Origin: CAYVWB01 sp964455395
GTDB taxonomy: Bacteria > Desulfobacterota > Desulfovibrionia > Desulfovibrionales > Desulfovibrionaceae
Direction: 5' to 3'
Assembly (NCBI GenBank): GCA_964455395.1
Contig: CAYVWB010000009.1
Coordinates: 22,970-86,969 of the forward strand
DNA: 64,000 bases
The first letter of the stretch is position 1, and each line of letters begins with the position of its first letter. The position numbers were made by a program, and so were the translations under genes. The notes under the pieces are model-generated. The model saw only the letters and a program-made list of their open reading frames with translations, was not told where the DNA came from and did no database searches. Positions 18,203 to 26,677 of this stretch are shown in pieces.

Positions 18203-18604
18203 GTGCAGACTTCCGGCTTGGGGTGCTCGATGGCGTCAGGCAACGACGGGTGCATTGGTTTTCCGTCAAGTATGCCATGGATTCGGAAAATGACAAGAGG
18301 CTGTGGGAATATTTCGGCGGTTGGCGCCTGTGGCGCCTGATCGAAATAAAACCCGCAGGCGATGGACGCCGTCGCATTATGGCTGTATCCTTGGTCGCTG
18401 TGGGAGCCCCGGCATGTCGCGCGCGAATCCACCCATGACGTCATCGAGGCGTCGGGCATGCGCGTTGTCGGCCTGAATATTCGAGCCGCCCGAGGCGGAC
18501 CTCGCTGCGCGTTCGCAAGGAGCCGGCTGGTCGCCCCCCGAGGCTCATGGCAATCGCCAGCCGTCCCGTACACCCCGGATCAACCGTCACACGGAGCCTT
18601 CGCC
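18203..18604. other. divergent intergenic region between the dikinase-like gene and pyruvate kinase
   Basis: 402 bases. It should hold promoters for both directions; one minus-strand candidate is listed at 18269-18296. The pyk frame is open upstream of its start but with no ribosome site, so I treat that extension as non-coding. Confidence 0.45.
18269..18296 (-). promoter_or_regulatory. candidate promoter of the dikinase-like gene
   Basis: Minus strand TTGTCA, 16-base spacer, CATACT, about 65 bases upstream of the ATG at 18202. Five of six and four of six consensus bases; not more than a candidate. Confidence 0.35.
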
Positions 18605-20041
18605 ATGCATTCCGACATGCGCACCAAGATCGTGGCCACCCTCGGCCCCGCCTCCTTCGAGTACGACGTCATCAAAGCCATGGCCGCCCATGGCGCGCGG
18701 ATCTTCCGGCTCAACTTCTCCCATTCCGACGCGGAAGCCTTCGCGCCTGTCATCGAGCGCATCCGCACCGTGGAGAGCGAGCTCGGCGCGCCCCTCACCA
18801 TCATGGGCGACCTCTGCGGCCCCAAGACGCGCATCGGCGAAGTGGAGCGCTCACCCCTCACCATTCATACGGACGAACACTGCTATCTCGGTCTGCCGGA
18901 CGCCCGCAACGCCGTGGACGACGAACACGTTTTCATCCCTCTGGACATGCCGGAACTGCTCCAGGGCTTGGAGCCGGGCATGCGCGTGGTCCTCTCCGAC
19001 GGGCTCCTCCAGTTCGAAGTGACCAAGGCCGTGAAGACCGACGTCTGTTACGAAATGGTGGCCCGCACGGGGGGGCCGCTCACTTCCCGCAAGGGCATCG
19101 CTTTCCCGGGCAAGTCCCACCGTCTGCCGGCGCTCACGGACAAGGACCGCGTGGACTTGCACCAAGGCGTGGAGGCCGGCGTGGACGCGCTGGCCCTGAG
19201 TTTCGTGCAAGGGCCCGAAGACATTCTGGACGCCATGGACGAGCTCAAGCTGCACAGCCGGCACATCTCTTTGGTGGCGAAGCTGGAGCGCCGCAACGCC
19301 GTGGACCGGCTGGACGGCATCCTGAAGCTGGCGGACGCCGTGATGGTGGCGCGCGGGGACCTGGGCCTGGAGTGCCCCCTTTCCGAAGTGCCCATCATCC
19401 AGAAGCGCATCCTCCGCGCGGCCCGGCATGCGCAGAAGGCTTCCATCGTGGCCACGCAGATGCTGCTTTCCATGGTGAAGAATCCCGTGCCCACCCGCGC
19501 AGAAGCCACCGACGTGGCCAACGCCATGTTGGACGGCGCAGATTGCGTCATGCTCTCGGAGGAAACAGCTGCAGGGGAACACCCGGTGGCCGCCGTGAAG
19601 TTCATGGCCGAGGTGGCCGAGCACGCGGAAGCGTATTATCTGGAGCGGATGAAGGCGCCCTATTTCCCGGCGGAGGAGTCCGGCGCAGCGAAGTACCTTG
19701 CGTATTCAGCAGCGCTTCTGGCCAAGAATTCCCACGCCAAGGCCATCGTCTGCCACTCGCAATCCGGCTCCACGGCGCGGCTCATCTGCAGCCGTCGTCC
19801 CGCGCATATGGTCTATGCGCTTTCGCCGGAAGACGATGTCATGCGCTACATGAATTTCTTCTGGGGAGTGAAGCCCGTGCGCACGACGCACGACGAACGC
19901 TCCCACGTGGCGCGCGCCGAAGACTTCGTCCAGCAAAGCAATGACTTCCAATCCGGGGACCGGGTGGTCATCACCTCGGGCCAGCCCACGCCGGGTCAGA
20001 AGTCCACTTCCACCAACGAAATCAAGATCTACACCAAGTAG
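18605..20041 (+). CDS. pyk: pyruvate kinase
   Basis: 478 aa from the ATG at 18605, with ACGGAG 8 bases upstream; the reading frame extends 81 codons further but that part does not look like protein. Converts PEP and ADP to pyruvate and ATP. Clear signatures: TKIVATLGPAS at the start, RLNFSHSD, GDLCGPKTRIGE, the B domain, DLHQGVEAGVDALALSFVQ, and the catalytic block VAKLERRNAVDRLDGILKLADAVMVARGDLGLE with the lysine and the metal-binding Glu/Asp. RAEATDVANAMLDGADCVMLSEETAAGEHP is the C-terminal signature. It is followed 15 bases on by a ferredoxin and then by aldehyde ferredoxin oxidoreductase, an unusual partnership that may link pyruvate production with aldehyde oxidation. Confidence 0.93.
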   Translation: MHSDMRTKIVATLGPASFEYDVIKAMAAHGARIFRLNFSHSDAEAFAPVIERIRTVESELGAPLTIMGDLCGPKTRIGEVERSPLTIHTDEHCYLGLPDARNAVDDEHVFIPLDMPELLQGLEPGMRVVLSDGLLQFEVTKAVKTDVCYEMVARTGGPLTSRKGIAFPGKSHRLPALTDKDRVDLHQGVEAGVDALALSFVQGPEDILDAMDELKLHSRHISLVAKLERRNAVDRLDGILKLADAVMVARGDLGLECPLSEVPIIQKRILRAARHAQKASIVATQMLLSMVKNPVPTRAEATDVANAMLDGADCVMLSEETAAGEHPVAAVKFMAEVAEHAEAYYLERMKAPYFPAEESGAAKYLAYSAALLAKNSHAKAIVCHSQSGSTARLICSRRPAHMVYALSPEDDVMRYMNFFWGVKPVRTTHDERSHVARAEDFVQQSNDFQSGDRVVITSGQPTPGQKSTSTNEIKIYTK

Positions 20042-20056
20042 CCAGCAAGGAACGAC

Positions 20057-20527
20057 ATGCCCAAGATACTCCTCGCCAACCGGATGGAGCGCTGCATCGG
20101 CTGCCACGGGTGCTCCCTGGCGTGCGCGCGGCAGGTGCACAAGATGCTCTCCTGGTCTTGCGCCGGCATCCGCGTGCATTCCTCCGGCGGCATGACCACC
20201 GGCTTCGAAGCCAAACTCTGCGTGGCATGCGACCCGGCCCCTTGCGTCCAGGCCTGCCCCACGGACGCGCTCACTCCGCGACCCGGCGGCGGCGCCAAGG
20301 TCAAGCAAGCGCTTTGCATTCAATGCGGCAAGTGCGCGCCCGCCTGTCCCGTGGACGCCATCTACCTCTCCCGGGAGGGGCTGCCCTATCTCTGCATTCA
20401 CTGCGGCCGCTGCGTGCCCTTCTGTCCGCAAGGGTGTCTGGAACTGGTGGATGACGAAGCCAAAGCCGGCGCCATGACGCCCCAGTGCGTGCTGCCGGAC
20501 TTCGAGGAGGCCCGGAATGTGGAGTAA
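20057..20527 (+). CDS. multi-cluster 4Fe-4S ferredoxin, electron-transfer partner of AOR
   Basis: 156 aa with four cysteine groups typical of HycB/DMSO-reductase-B-type iron-sulfur subunits: CIGCHGCSLAC (residues 13-23), CVACDPAPCVQAC, CIQCGKCAPAC, and CIHCGRCVPFC, each followed by a proline-containing strand. That predicts up to four [4Fe-4S] clusters. No signal peptide is present, so it acts in the cytoplasm. It overlaps the aldehyde ferredoxin oxidoreductase start by 11 bases and is almost certainly the electron acceptor or relay for that enzyme. The ribosome site (AAGGA) lies 6 bases upstream of the ATG. Confidence 0.9.
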   Translation: MPKILLANRMERCIGCHGCSLACARQVHKMLSWSCAGIRVHSSGGMTTGFEAKLCVACDPAPCVQACPTDALTPRPGGGAKVKQALCIQCGKCAPACPVDAIYLSREGLPYLCIHCGRCVPFCPQGCLELVDDEAKAGAMTPQCVLPDFEEARNVE

Positions 20528-22271
20528 GGAATCGTTCCGCGTCCTGCATGTGGACGCCACCGACGGCCACGCGCACGCCTTGGACTTCGGCGACCCCGTC
20601 ACCCAGCTTGGCGGCTCCGGTCTCGCCGCAGCGCTCTATGCGGAATACGGCAAGCCCGACGAATCTTGGGACCACCCCGAGCAACCCCTCATTTTCGCCA
20701 TCGGGCCCCTCACGGGGGCGTTTCCCCTCATGAGCAAGGTGGTCTGCGCGTTCAAGAGTCCCTACAACAACCAGTATGCGGAAAGTCACGCTGGCGGCCG
20801 TATGGCGCTCTCCATGCGCTTTGCGGGCTACCACGCCATCATGATCACGGGACGCGCCAAGCGCCTCTCCGGGCTGCAGCTCGGCTCGCGCATCGTGGAG
20901 CTGGCGGACCTGCACTACCTGCGCGGACGTGACGCGTTGGCTGCCGGCAAGCTCTTGCGCAAAATGAAGCGCGGCTCGGATTCCCGCGGCCATCGCTCCA
21001 TCATCCGCATCGGCCCCGCCGGGGAGAAGGGCTCCGCTTACGCTTGCATCAACGTGGATACCTACCGCCACTTCGGCCGGCTCGGCGCCGGCGCCGTGAT
21101 GGGCGCCAAGAACCTGAAAGCCATCGCCGTGGAAGGCGACGCCGACTTCCCTTTGCAGACCACCAAGGAGTACCCCAAACTCTTCAAGGACTGCTACCTG
21201 CAGGTGACCGCCACGGACATGATGAAGAAATACCATGACCTGGGCACCCCGCAGAACCTCATCCCCCTGGACAAGCTGAAGTCCTTGCCGTGGCGCAACC
21301 TGCAAGCCACCAGCGACCCCGCCGTGGAGCAGATCTCCGGCGAGACCTTCGCCAAGGAGCTCCTCCTGCGGCAGACGGCTTGCTCCGGCTGTCCCACGGG
21401 GTGCATCCATATCGGCCTGCTGCGTCAGCAGTACGCCAAGGACCACGAATTCCTCTACCGCCAGGTCACCTACGACTACGAACCCATCTTCGCCATGGGC
21501 TCCATGCTGGGCGTGACCACGGCTTCGGACGTGCTGGTGCTGCTGGAGGAGACGGAAAAAGTCGGTCTGGACGTCATGAGCGCCGGCGTGGCGCTGGCAT
21601 GGGCCACGGAAGCGTACCAGAAGGGGCTCGTGGGCTGCGAGGAGACCCTCGTCCCACTGACTTTCGGGGACGCCAAGGCCTACGCCAAAGCCGTGCATGC
21701 GCTGGGTCTGGCCGTGAACGACTTCTACGCCGTGCTGGCGCAAGGCGCAGGCGCGGCAGCCAAGGCCTACGGCGGCGAGGACTTCGCTTGCGTGCTGGGA
21801 CAGGAGATGGCCGGCTACGCCACCGGCGAGATCTACTTCGCTTCCCAAGCGACGAGCTTTCGCCATTCCCACCTGGACACGGGAGCGTACTCCTTCGACC
21901 AGAAACGCACCGAGCAGGATGTGGACGGCGCCATCACGTTCCTCGTGGAGGACGAACGCAGCCGCATGGAGTTGTGCTCCATGGTCTCCTGCCTGTTTGC
22001 GCGCGGCGTCTACAAGACGGAGAAAGTGCAGGAAGCGCTCAAGTCGCTCCATCTCGACGAGATGGCCGACGCCTTGCCGGAGTCCGCCGGACTGGTCCAA
22101 CGCGCTCGGTGGCGCCACAAGACGGCCACGGGATTCGACCCGCGCGCCGTGACGATTCCCAAGCGGTTCACGGAGATCGAGACCTGGCGGGGCGCCATCG
22201 ACGTTCCCTTCATGGAGTCCGTACAGCGCGCCTACGCCGACGCCATCATGGAGATGGTGGAAACTCCTTGA
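20517..22271 (+). CDS. aor: aldehyde:ferredoxin oxidoreductase (tungstopterin enzyme)
   Basis: 584 aa. Oxidises aldehydes to carboxylic acids with ferredoxin as acceptor, using a tungsten bis-pyranopterin and one [4Fe-4S] cluster. Cluster ligands are visible as CSGCPTGC (Cys289, 292, 296) and Cys492 in MVSCLF, nearly the same numbers as in the Pyrococcus furiosus enzyme (288, 291, 295, 494). The N-terminal domain shows IFAIGPLTGAFPLMSKVVCAFKSP and AESHAGGRMALSMRFAGYHAIMITGRA. AGEKGSAYACINVD and RLGAGAVMGAKNLKAIAVEGD are further conserved AOR blocks. It is translationally coupled to the ferredoxin. This could equally be a close relative with a narrower aldehyde range; the family is clear. Confidence 0.93.
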   Translation: MWSKESFRVLHVDATDGHAHALDFGDPVTQLGGSGLAAALYAEYGKPDESWDHPEQPLIFAIGPLTGAFPLMSKVVCAFKSPYNNQYAESHAGGRMALSMRFAGYHAIMITGRAKRLSGLQLGSRIVELADLHYLRGRDALAAGKLLRKMKRGSDSRGHRSIIRIGPAGEKGSAYACINVDTYRHFGRLGAGAVMGAKNLKAIAVEGDADFPLQTTKEYPKLFKDCYLQVTATDMMKKYHDLGTPQNLIPLDKLKSLPWRNLQATSDPAVEQISGETFAKELLLRQTACSGCPTGCIHIGLLRQQYAKDHEFLYRQVTYDYEPIFAMGSMLGVTTASDVLVLLEETEKVGLDVMSAGVALAWATEAYQKGLVGCEETLVPLTFGDAKAYAKAVHALGLAVNDFYAVLAQGAGAAAKAYGGEDFACVLGQEMAGYATGEIYFASQATSFRHSHLDTGAYSFDQKRTEQDVDGAITFLVEDERSRMELCSMVSCLFARGVYKTEKVQEALKSLHLDEMADALPESAGLVQRARWRHKTATGFDPRAVTIPKRFTEIETWRGAIDVPFMESVQRAYADAIMEMVETP

Positions 22272-22295
22272 GCTTCAGGATATTTGGTGTAGAAT

Positions 22296-22342
22296 AAACC
22301 CTCCGGACTCCCTGCCCAAACGCAGGGCCGGGGGGGGTTTTC
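22296..22342 (+). terminator. GC-rich hairpin with T-run, overlapping the next ribosome site
   Basis: Between aor and the YihY-like gene. The outer arms AAACCCTCCGG (22296-22306) and CCGGGGGGGGTTT (22328-22340) pair with small G bulges, an inner stem CCCTGC/GCAGGG closes on loop CCAAAC, and TTTT follows at 22338-22341. It fits an intrinsic terminator for the pyk-aor operon. The ATG at 22343 follows directly, and the only purine-rich ribosome-binding stretch is the G-run inside the 3' arm, so the hairpin may also control translation. Confidence 0.65.
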
Positions 22343-23815
22343 ATGACCGCCGCCAAAGAGCCACTTCCCCAGCGCGTCCGGCGCTTCCTCCAGCAAGACC
22401 TCTGGACCCTGGACGCCAGCAAACGCGCTCCGGCGCAGGGCTACGGCGTGCGCGTGCTGCGGTGGCTCGTCTTCCTCGTCGACGGGCTGCAGAAGGACAA
22501 TGTCTTCTTGCGGGCCTCGGCGCTCACCTACGCCACCGTGCTCTCCATTGTGCCGTTTCTGGCTGTGGCGTTCAGCGTGCTCAAGGGGTTGGGCTTCCAG
22601 AACACGGAGCTCATGCGCGAGCTGTTGATGCGCCTCGCCGCGGAACGGCAGGTGGTGGTGGATCAGATCATCGAGTACGTGAACAACACCAACGTGGGCG
22701 CCCTCGGCGCTTTGGGCGCGAGCTTCCTCGTACTCACGGTCATCAGCCTGCTTTCCAACGTGGAGAACGCTTTCAACACCATCTGGCAGGCGGGTCACGC
22801 GCGGCCTCTGGCGCGCAAGGCGGCGGATTACATCTCCGTGAGCCTCGTCTTTCCCGTACTGATGGTGGTGGCCATCAGCATCACCGCCACGTTGCAGAAC
22901 AACGTCCTCGTCCAGGACATCCTCAGCTACTCGGTGGCGAGCCGCATCTATCTGTTCTTGTTGAAGCTGACGCCGTTCATGGCGGTGTGGGCCGCGCTCA
23001 CGTTCCTCTATGCGTTCATCCCGAACACCCGCGTCAATCTGGGCGCGGCGTTCCTGGGGGCCGTGGCGGCGGGCACGGCGTGGCAGGTGGCGCAGTGGGT
23101 CTACGTGGAATTCCAGGTGGGGGTGGCGCGTTCCAACGCCATCTATGGCAGCTTTGCGCAACTGCCGATTTTTCTGGTGTGGCTGTACCTCAGCTGGGTC
23201 ATCGTGCTCATCGGCGCGGAAATGAGCTACACCTTCCAGAACTACAGCGCCTACGCCAGCGAGGCCAAGTACCGCGACCTCCGCCACCGCGAGCGTGAAC
23301 GCATCGCCCTGGCGGTGCTCGTCTCCATGGCGCGATCCCTCTACAAGGGCGAGCCGCCGCCCACCCAGCGGCAGCTGGCGGAAACGCTAGCGTTGCCGCA
23401 CTCGCTCATTGTCACCATCGTGGACAACCTGACGCAGGCCGGCTTGGCGGCACGGCTGGACCATCCCCGCGAGGTCCCCTTGGCGTTGACGCGCGCACCT
23501 GACGACCTCCGCGTGACCGACGCGCTTGACGCCTTGGCCATGCCCCCCTCCCAGCTCGGGACAGTCAGGGGGGCGCGACCCGAACCCCACGACGAAGCTG
23601 AACGCCGTCTGCAACAAGACTTTCCGCATCTGACTGAAATCATGGATGGTTTGGATGATTGCGCCAGGCGGAGCGAATTCAATGTCTCCCTGAAGGAGCT
23701 CGCGGGGCGCGGCCTTGACGTGGAATGGAACCAGACCGACAAGCCCGGCCAGACCGAAAAGCCCGACCAGACCGACAAGCCCGGCCAGACGGGCCAGACC
23801 GACCAGACCGGCTGA
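22343..23815 (+). CDS. YihY/BrkB-type (formerly RNase BN) inner-membrane protein with C-terminal winged-helix-like region
   Basis: 490 aa. Residues 1-290 match the YihY/virulence-factor-BrkB family with about six membrane spans; family hallmarks are ASALTYATVLSIVPFLAVAFSVLKG (51-75) and YGSFAQLPIFLVWLYLSWVIVLIGAEMSYTF. The family is polytopic and its biochemical role is unsettled; the old RNase BN name is wrong. Residues 320-400 (TQRQLAETLALPHSLIVTIVDNLTQAGLAARLD) look like a winged helix. The last 28 residues are a low-complexity tail of repeated K-P-G/D-Q-T units, which may be a disordered linker or of no function. The start sits directly behind a hairpin with a T-run, and there is no separate ribosome site. 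Confidence 0.8.
   Translation: MTAAKEPLPQRVRRFLQQDLWTLDASKRAPAQGYGVRVLRWLVFLVDGLQKDNVFLRASALTYATVLSIVPFLAVAFSVLKGLGFQNTELMRELLMRLAAERQVVVDQIIEYVNNTNVGALGALGASFLVLTVISLLSNVENAFNTIWQAGHARPLARKAADYISVSLVFPVLMVVAISITATLQNNVLVQDILSYSVASRIYLFLLKLTPFMAVWAALTFLYAFIPNTRVNLGAAFLGAVAAGTAWQVAQWVYVEFQVGVARSNAIYGSFAQLPIFLVWLYLSWVIVLIGAEMSYTFQNYSAYASEAKYRDLRHRERERIALAVLVSMARSLYKGEPPPTQRQLAETLALPHSLIVTIVDNLTQAGLAARLDHPREVPLALTRAPDDLRVTDALDALAMPPSQLGTVRGARPEPHDEAERRLQQDFPHLTEIMDGLDDCARRSEFNVSLKELAGRGLDVEWNQTDKPGQTEKPDQTDKPGQTGQTDQTG
23732..23812 (+). repeat. imperfect 12-base tandem repeats encoding a KPGQT-type tail
   Basis: Units of the type CAGACCGACAAG and CCCGGC alternate about six times at the 3' end of the YihY-like gene and encode (Q-T-D/E-K-P-G/D) repeats. 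The reading frame is kept throughout. Such slippage-prone tracts vary in copy number between strains. Confidence 0.75.
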
Positions 23816-23872
23816 CGTCGGTCTGCCCGACGTCGCATCGCATCTTTCCCCCCATCATCAGGAGCAGAGAAC

Positions 23873-26677
23873 GTGCCGCAACACTTCGAGACCATGCAGG
23901 CCCTTGCGACATCCCTCGCCGGCCGCCCCGACGTGCGACGCCAACCCGCCGTCATCGCCTTCGGTGAGGAGGATTCGCGCACCATCACGTACGCCGAACT
24001 CGCGGAGACAGTGGACGCCATGGCGCGCGCGCTGGTCGCCATCCACCAGGCCAATGGCGGCGGCAGTCTCAAGGGAGAACGCGTCTGCCTGCTGGCGCCC
24101 CCTCGTTGGGAAGCCATGGCCGCGGCTCTGGCCGTGCTGGCCGCCGGGGCCGTGGCCATGCCCGTGGACATGCAGTTCCCGGACGAGCAGATGCGGCACG
24201 TGCTCACGGACGGCGCGCCGGCCATCCTCATCGCCGTGGAAGAGACGGCTGCGCGGGTGGAAGCGCTCGCGTTGAAGACGCCTCCCGTCGTCGTCCGGCT
24301 GGATCACCCCGCCGGCGCGGCGGACTCCCTCTTCACCACGCCGGAACACGCTGCGTCCATCACCATGGAAACCGTGGCGCCAGCGGACCAGGCCGCGCTC
24401 TTCTACACCTCCGGCACCACAGGGCGGCCCAAAGGTGTGGAGCTGACCCACGCCAACCTCGCATTCCAGATGACCGCCGTGGCCGAGTCCGGCATCCTGA
24501 AACAAGGAGACGCGCTGCTGCTGCCGCTGCCCCTGCACCACGTCTACCCCTTCGTGCTGGGCATCTTTTCGCCGTTTCTCATGGGGCTCACGGCGGTGCT
24601 GCCGGCAGCCTTCACCGGACCGCAGCTCGTGCGCGCCATGCGTGAAGGCGACGTGAGCGTGGTGGCCGGCGTGCCCCGACTCTACTCCGCGCTGGTGGCC
24701 GGCGTGGAAGCGCGCGTCCGGGAACGCGGCGTGAAGGCGCGGTTCCTCTTCCAGAAGATGCTGTCCCTCTCCGGGTGGAGCAAACGTCGTCTCGGCGTCA
24801 ACCTCGGCAAGACGCTGTTCAAATCCCTCCATGAACGCTTCGGACCGCGCGTCACGGTGACGGCCTCGGGCGGTTCCGCGCTCGATCCCCAGCTCGCGGA
24901 AACCATGGAGGCCCTGGGCTGGCGGGTCGCCGTGGGCTACGGGTTGACGGAGACCTCGCCTCTGCTGACCCTCAAGTCGCCGTGGACGCCCGGCGGCCTG
25001 GACACCGTGGGTAAAACCATTCCCGGCGTGCAACTGCGCATCGACAAGGAAGCCGCCCCCGAAGGCGCCGCAGCCGGCGAAGTGCAGGCCAAGGGGCCGG
25101 GCGTTTTCCGCGGGTACCGCAACCTGCCGGAGAAAACCGCCGAAGCCTTCACCCCGGACGGTTGGTTCCGCACCGGGGACCTGGGACAGTTGGACGAGAA
25201 CGGCGTGCTGCGGCTGGCCGGTCGGGCGTCCACCCTCATCGTGACGCAAGGGGGCGAGAACGTGCAGCCCGAGCCGGTGGAGGCGGCGCTGGAGGAACAT
25301 GCCGCCATCACGGAAGCAGGCGTGCTGGAGTGGGAGGGCAAGCTCGCGGCGGTGCTTGTCCCGGAGGAGAAGGAAGTGCGCAGCCTGCGCAGCGAGCCCA
25401 TGACGGTGCTGCGCGAGGCTGTGGCCGAGGTCTCGCGGAAGCTGCCTTCGTACATGCGGCCCACGGAGCTGGCGCTCTCCCGGGAGCCCATCCCCCGAAC
25501 GCGGCTGGGCAAGGTCCGTCGGCACAAGCTCGTGGAGCTCTTCGAACGCGCGCGCGCCGGTCAGGCTGCGCAGACGCCGGAGTCCCTCGCTCCCATGGAC
25601 CCCGTCGACATGGCGGCGGCGGATCGCGCCTTGCTGGAGTCGCCCGCCGCGCGTTCGGTCTGGGAGTACTTCGCAGACCGCTACCCCACCCACGGGTTGT
25701 CTCCCGACGCCAATCTGCAGATCGACCTCGGCGTGGACTCGTTGGAGTGGCTGACGCTCTCCCTGGATATCCGCGCGCGCACGGGCGTGGAGCTGACCCA
25801 GGAAGACGCCGCCGACGCCGACACGGTCCGGGATCTGCTGCGCATCCTCGCCGAACGGGGCAAGGGCTGCGACACGGAGCCGCCTTGCGCGCCCGAGCAA
25901 GGCCGCGTCGTGCGGGTTTCGCCCTTCGAACACCCTGAAGCATACCTTGCGGAGGAGGAGCGCCGCTTCCTCGAACCGTTGGGGCCGGTCAAGCAACTCC
26001 TGGCGGATGTCTCCCACATGGAGGTCCGTGTACTCTTCAACACGTATTTCTCTCTGGAGACGGAGGGGTTGGAGCGCGTCCCCAAGGACATGCAGGTCGT
26101 CTTCGCGCCCAACCATGTCAGCTACCTGGACCCCTTCGCCCTCATCGCCGCCATGGACCGTTACCGCATGCGGCGCACACAGTTCGCTGCGTGGACAGGC
26201 GCGGCTTTCAGCAACCCGGTGAACGCTTTTTTCTCCCGGCTGGCGCGCGCCGTTCCCATCGACCCGGACCGCGGCGCAGCCACCTCCCTGGCTTTGGGCG
26301 CGCTGGTGCTGGAGCGAGGCCGCTCCATGGTGTGGTTTCCTGAAGGCGTGCGCTCGCGCACCTGCCGCTTGCGGGATTTCCGGCCCGGCCTCGGCATGCT
26401 GCTGGAGCGGTTGCCCACCACGCTGGTTCCCGTCTTCATCCACGGGACTTGCGAGAGCATGCGACCCGGCGTCTTCTGGCCGCGGCCCCGGCCTGTGCGG
26501 GTGGTCTTCGGCGAGCCGGTCACGGTGGAGACGTTGCTTGCCGAAACGGAAGGCGAGGACACGCCAAAGCCCGCGCGCATCATGCAGGGGCTGCGGGACC
26601 GGGTGGAATCGCTGGGTCGTGACTCGGCGGCGGCTTATGCGCGGCAGGCCGGCGCGGCCAGCGAGGCCGTTTCATGA
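23873..26677 (+). CDS. acyl-activating ligase / acyl carrier / PlsC acyltransferase fusion
   Basis: 934 aa from a GTG with AGGAGCAGA upstream. Residues 1-570 are an AMP-forming acyl-CoA/ACP ligase: FYTSGTTGRPKGVELTHANL (AMP-binding P-loop), GYGLTETSPLL, and GWFRTGDLGQLDENG. Residues 595-655 look like an acyl carrier domain, with Ser623 in GVDSLEWL as the phosphopantetheine site. Residues 700-930 are a PlsC-type 1-acyl-glycerol-phosphate acyltransferase with NHVSYLD (Asn747-Asp753, an HxxxxD motif) and FPEGVRS (822-828). Together these suggest that a fatty acid is adenylated, loaded on the internal carrier, and passed to a lysophospholipid. In E. coli Aas the order is acyltransferase then ligase and there is no carrier domain. 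Its stop overlaps the next gene's ATG by 4 bases. Confidence 0.85.
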   Translation: MPQHFETMQALATSLAGRPDVRRQPAVIAFGEEDSRTITYAELAETVDAMARALVAIHQANGGGSLKGERVCLLAPPRWEAMAAALAVLAAGAVAMPVDMQFPDEQMRHVLTDGAPAILIAVEETAARVEALALKTPPVVVRLDHPAGAADSLFTTPEHAASITMETVAPADQAALFYTSGTTGRPKGVELTHANLAFQMTAVAESGILKQGDALLLPLPLHHVYPFVLGIFSPFLMGLTAVLPAAFTGPQLVRAMREGDVSVVAGVPRLYSALVAGVEARVRERGVKARFLFQKMLSLSGWSKRRLGVNLGKTLFKSLHERFGPRVTVTASGGSALDPQLAETMEALGWRVAVGYGLTETSPLLTLKSPWTPGGLDTVGKTIPGVQLRIDKEAAPEGAAAGEVQAKGPGVFRGYRNLPEKTAEAFTPDGWFRTGDLGQLDENGVLRLAGRASTLIVTQGGENVQPEPVEAALEEHAAITEAGVLEWEGKLAAVLVPEEKEVRSLRSEPMTVLREAVAEVSRKLPSYMRPTELALSREPIPRTRLGKVRRHKLVELFERARAGQAAQTPESLAPMDPVDMAAADRALLESPAARSVWEYFADRYPTHGLSPDANLQIDLGVDSLEWLTLSLDIRARTGVELTQEDAADADTVRDLLRILAERGKGCDTEPPCAPEQGRVVRVSPFEHPEAYLAEEERRFLEPLGPVKQLLADVSHMEVRVLFNTYFSLETEGLERVPKDMQVVFAPNHVSYLDPFALIAAMDRYRMRRTQFAAWTGAAFSNPVNAFFSRLARAVPIDPDRGAATSLALGALVLERGRSMVWFPEGVRSRTCRLRDFRPGLGMLLERLPTTLVPVFIHGTCESMRPGVFWPRPRPVRVVFGEPVTVETLLAETEGEDTPKPARIMQGLRDRVESLGRDSAAAYARQAGAASEAVS

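Noticed and set aside
18362..18604. Upstream extension of pyruvate kinase
   Set aside because: No ribosome site, Cys/Arg-rich composition, and the pyruvate kinase fold begins at the ATG at 18605.
23732..23812. CRISPR-like or minisatellite array
   Set aside because: The repeats are short, in frame within a coding sequence, and have no spacers.
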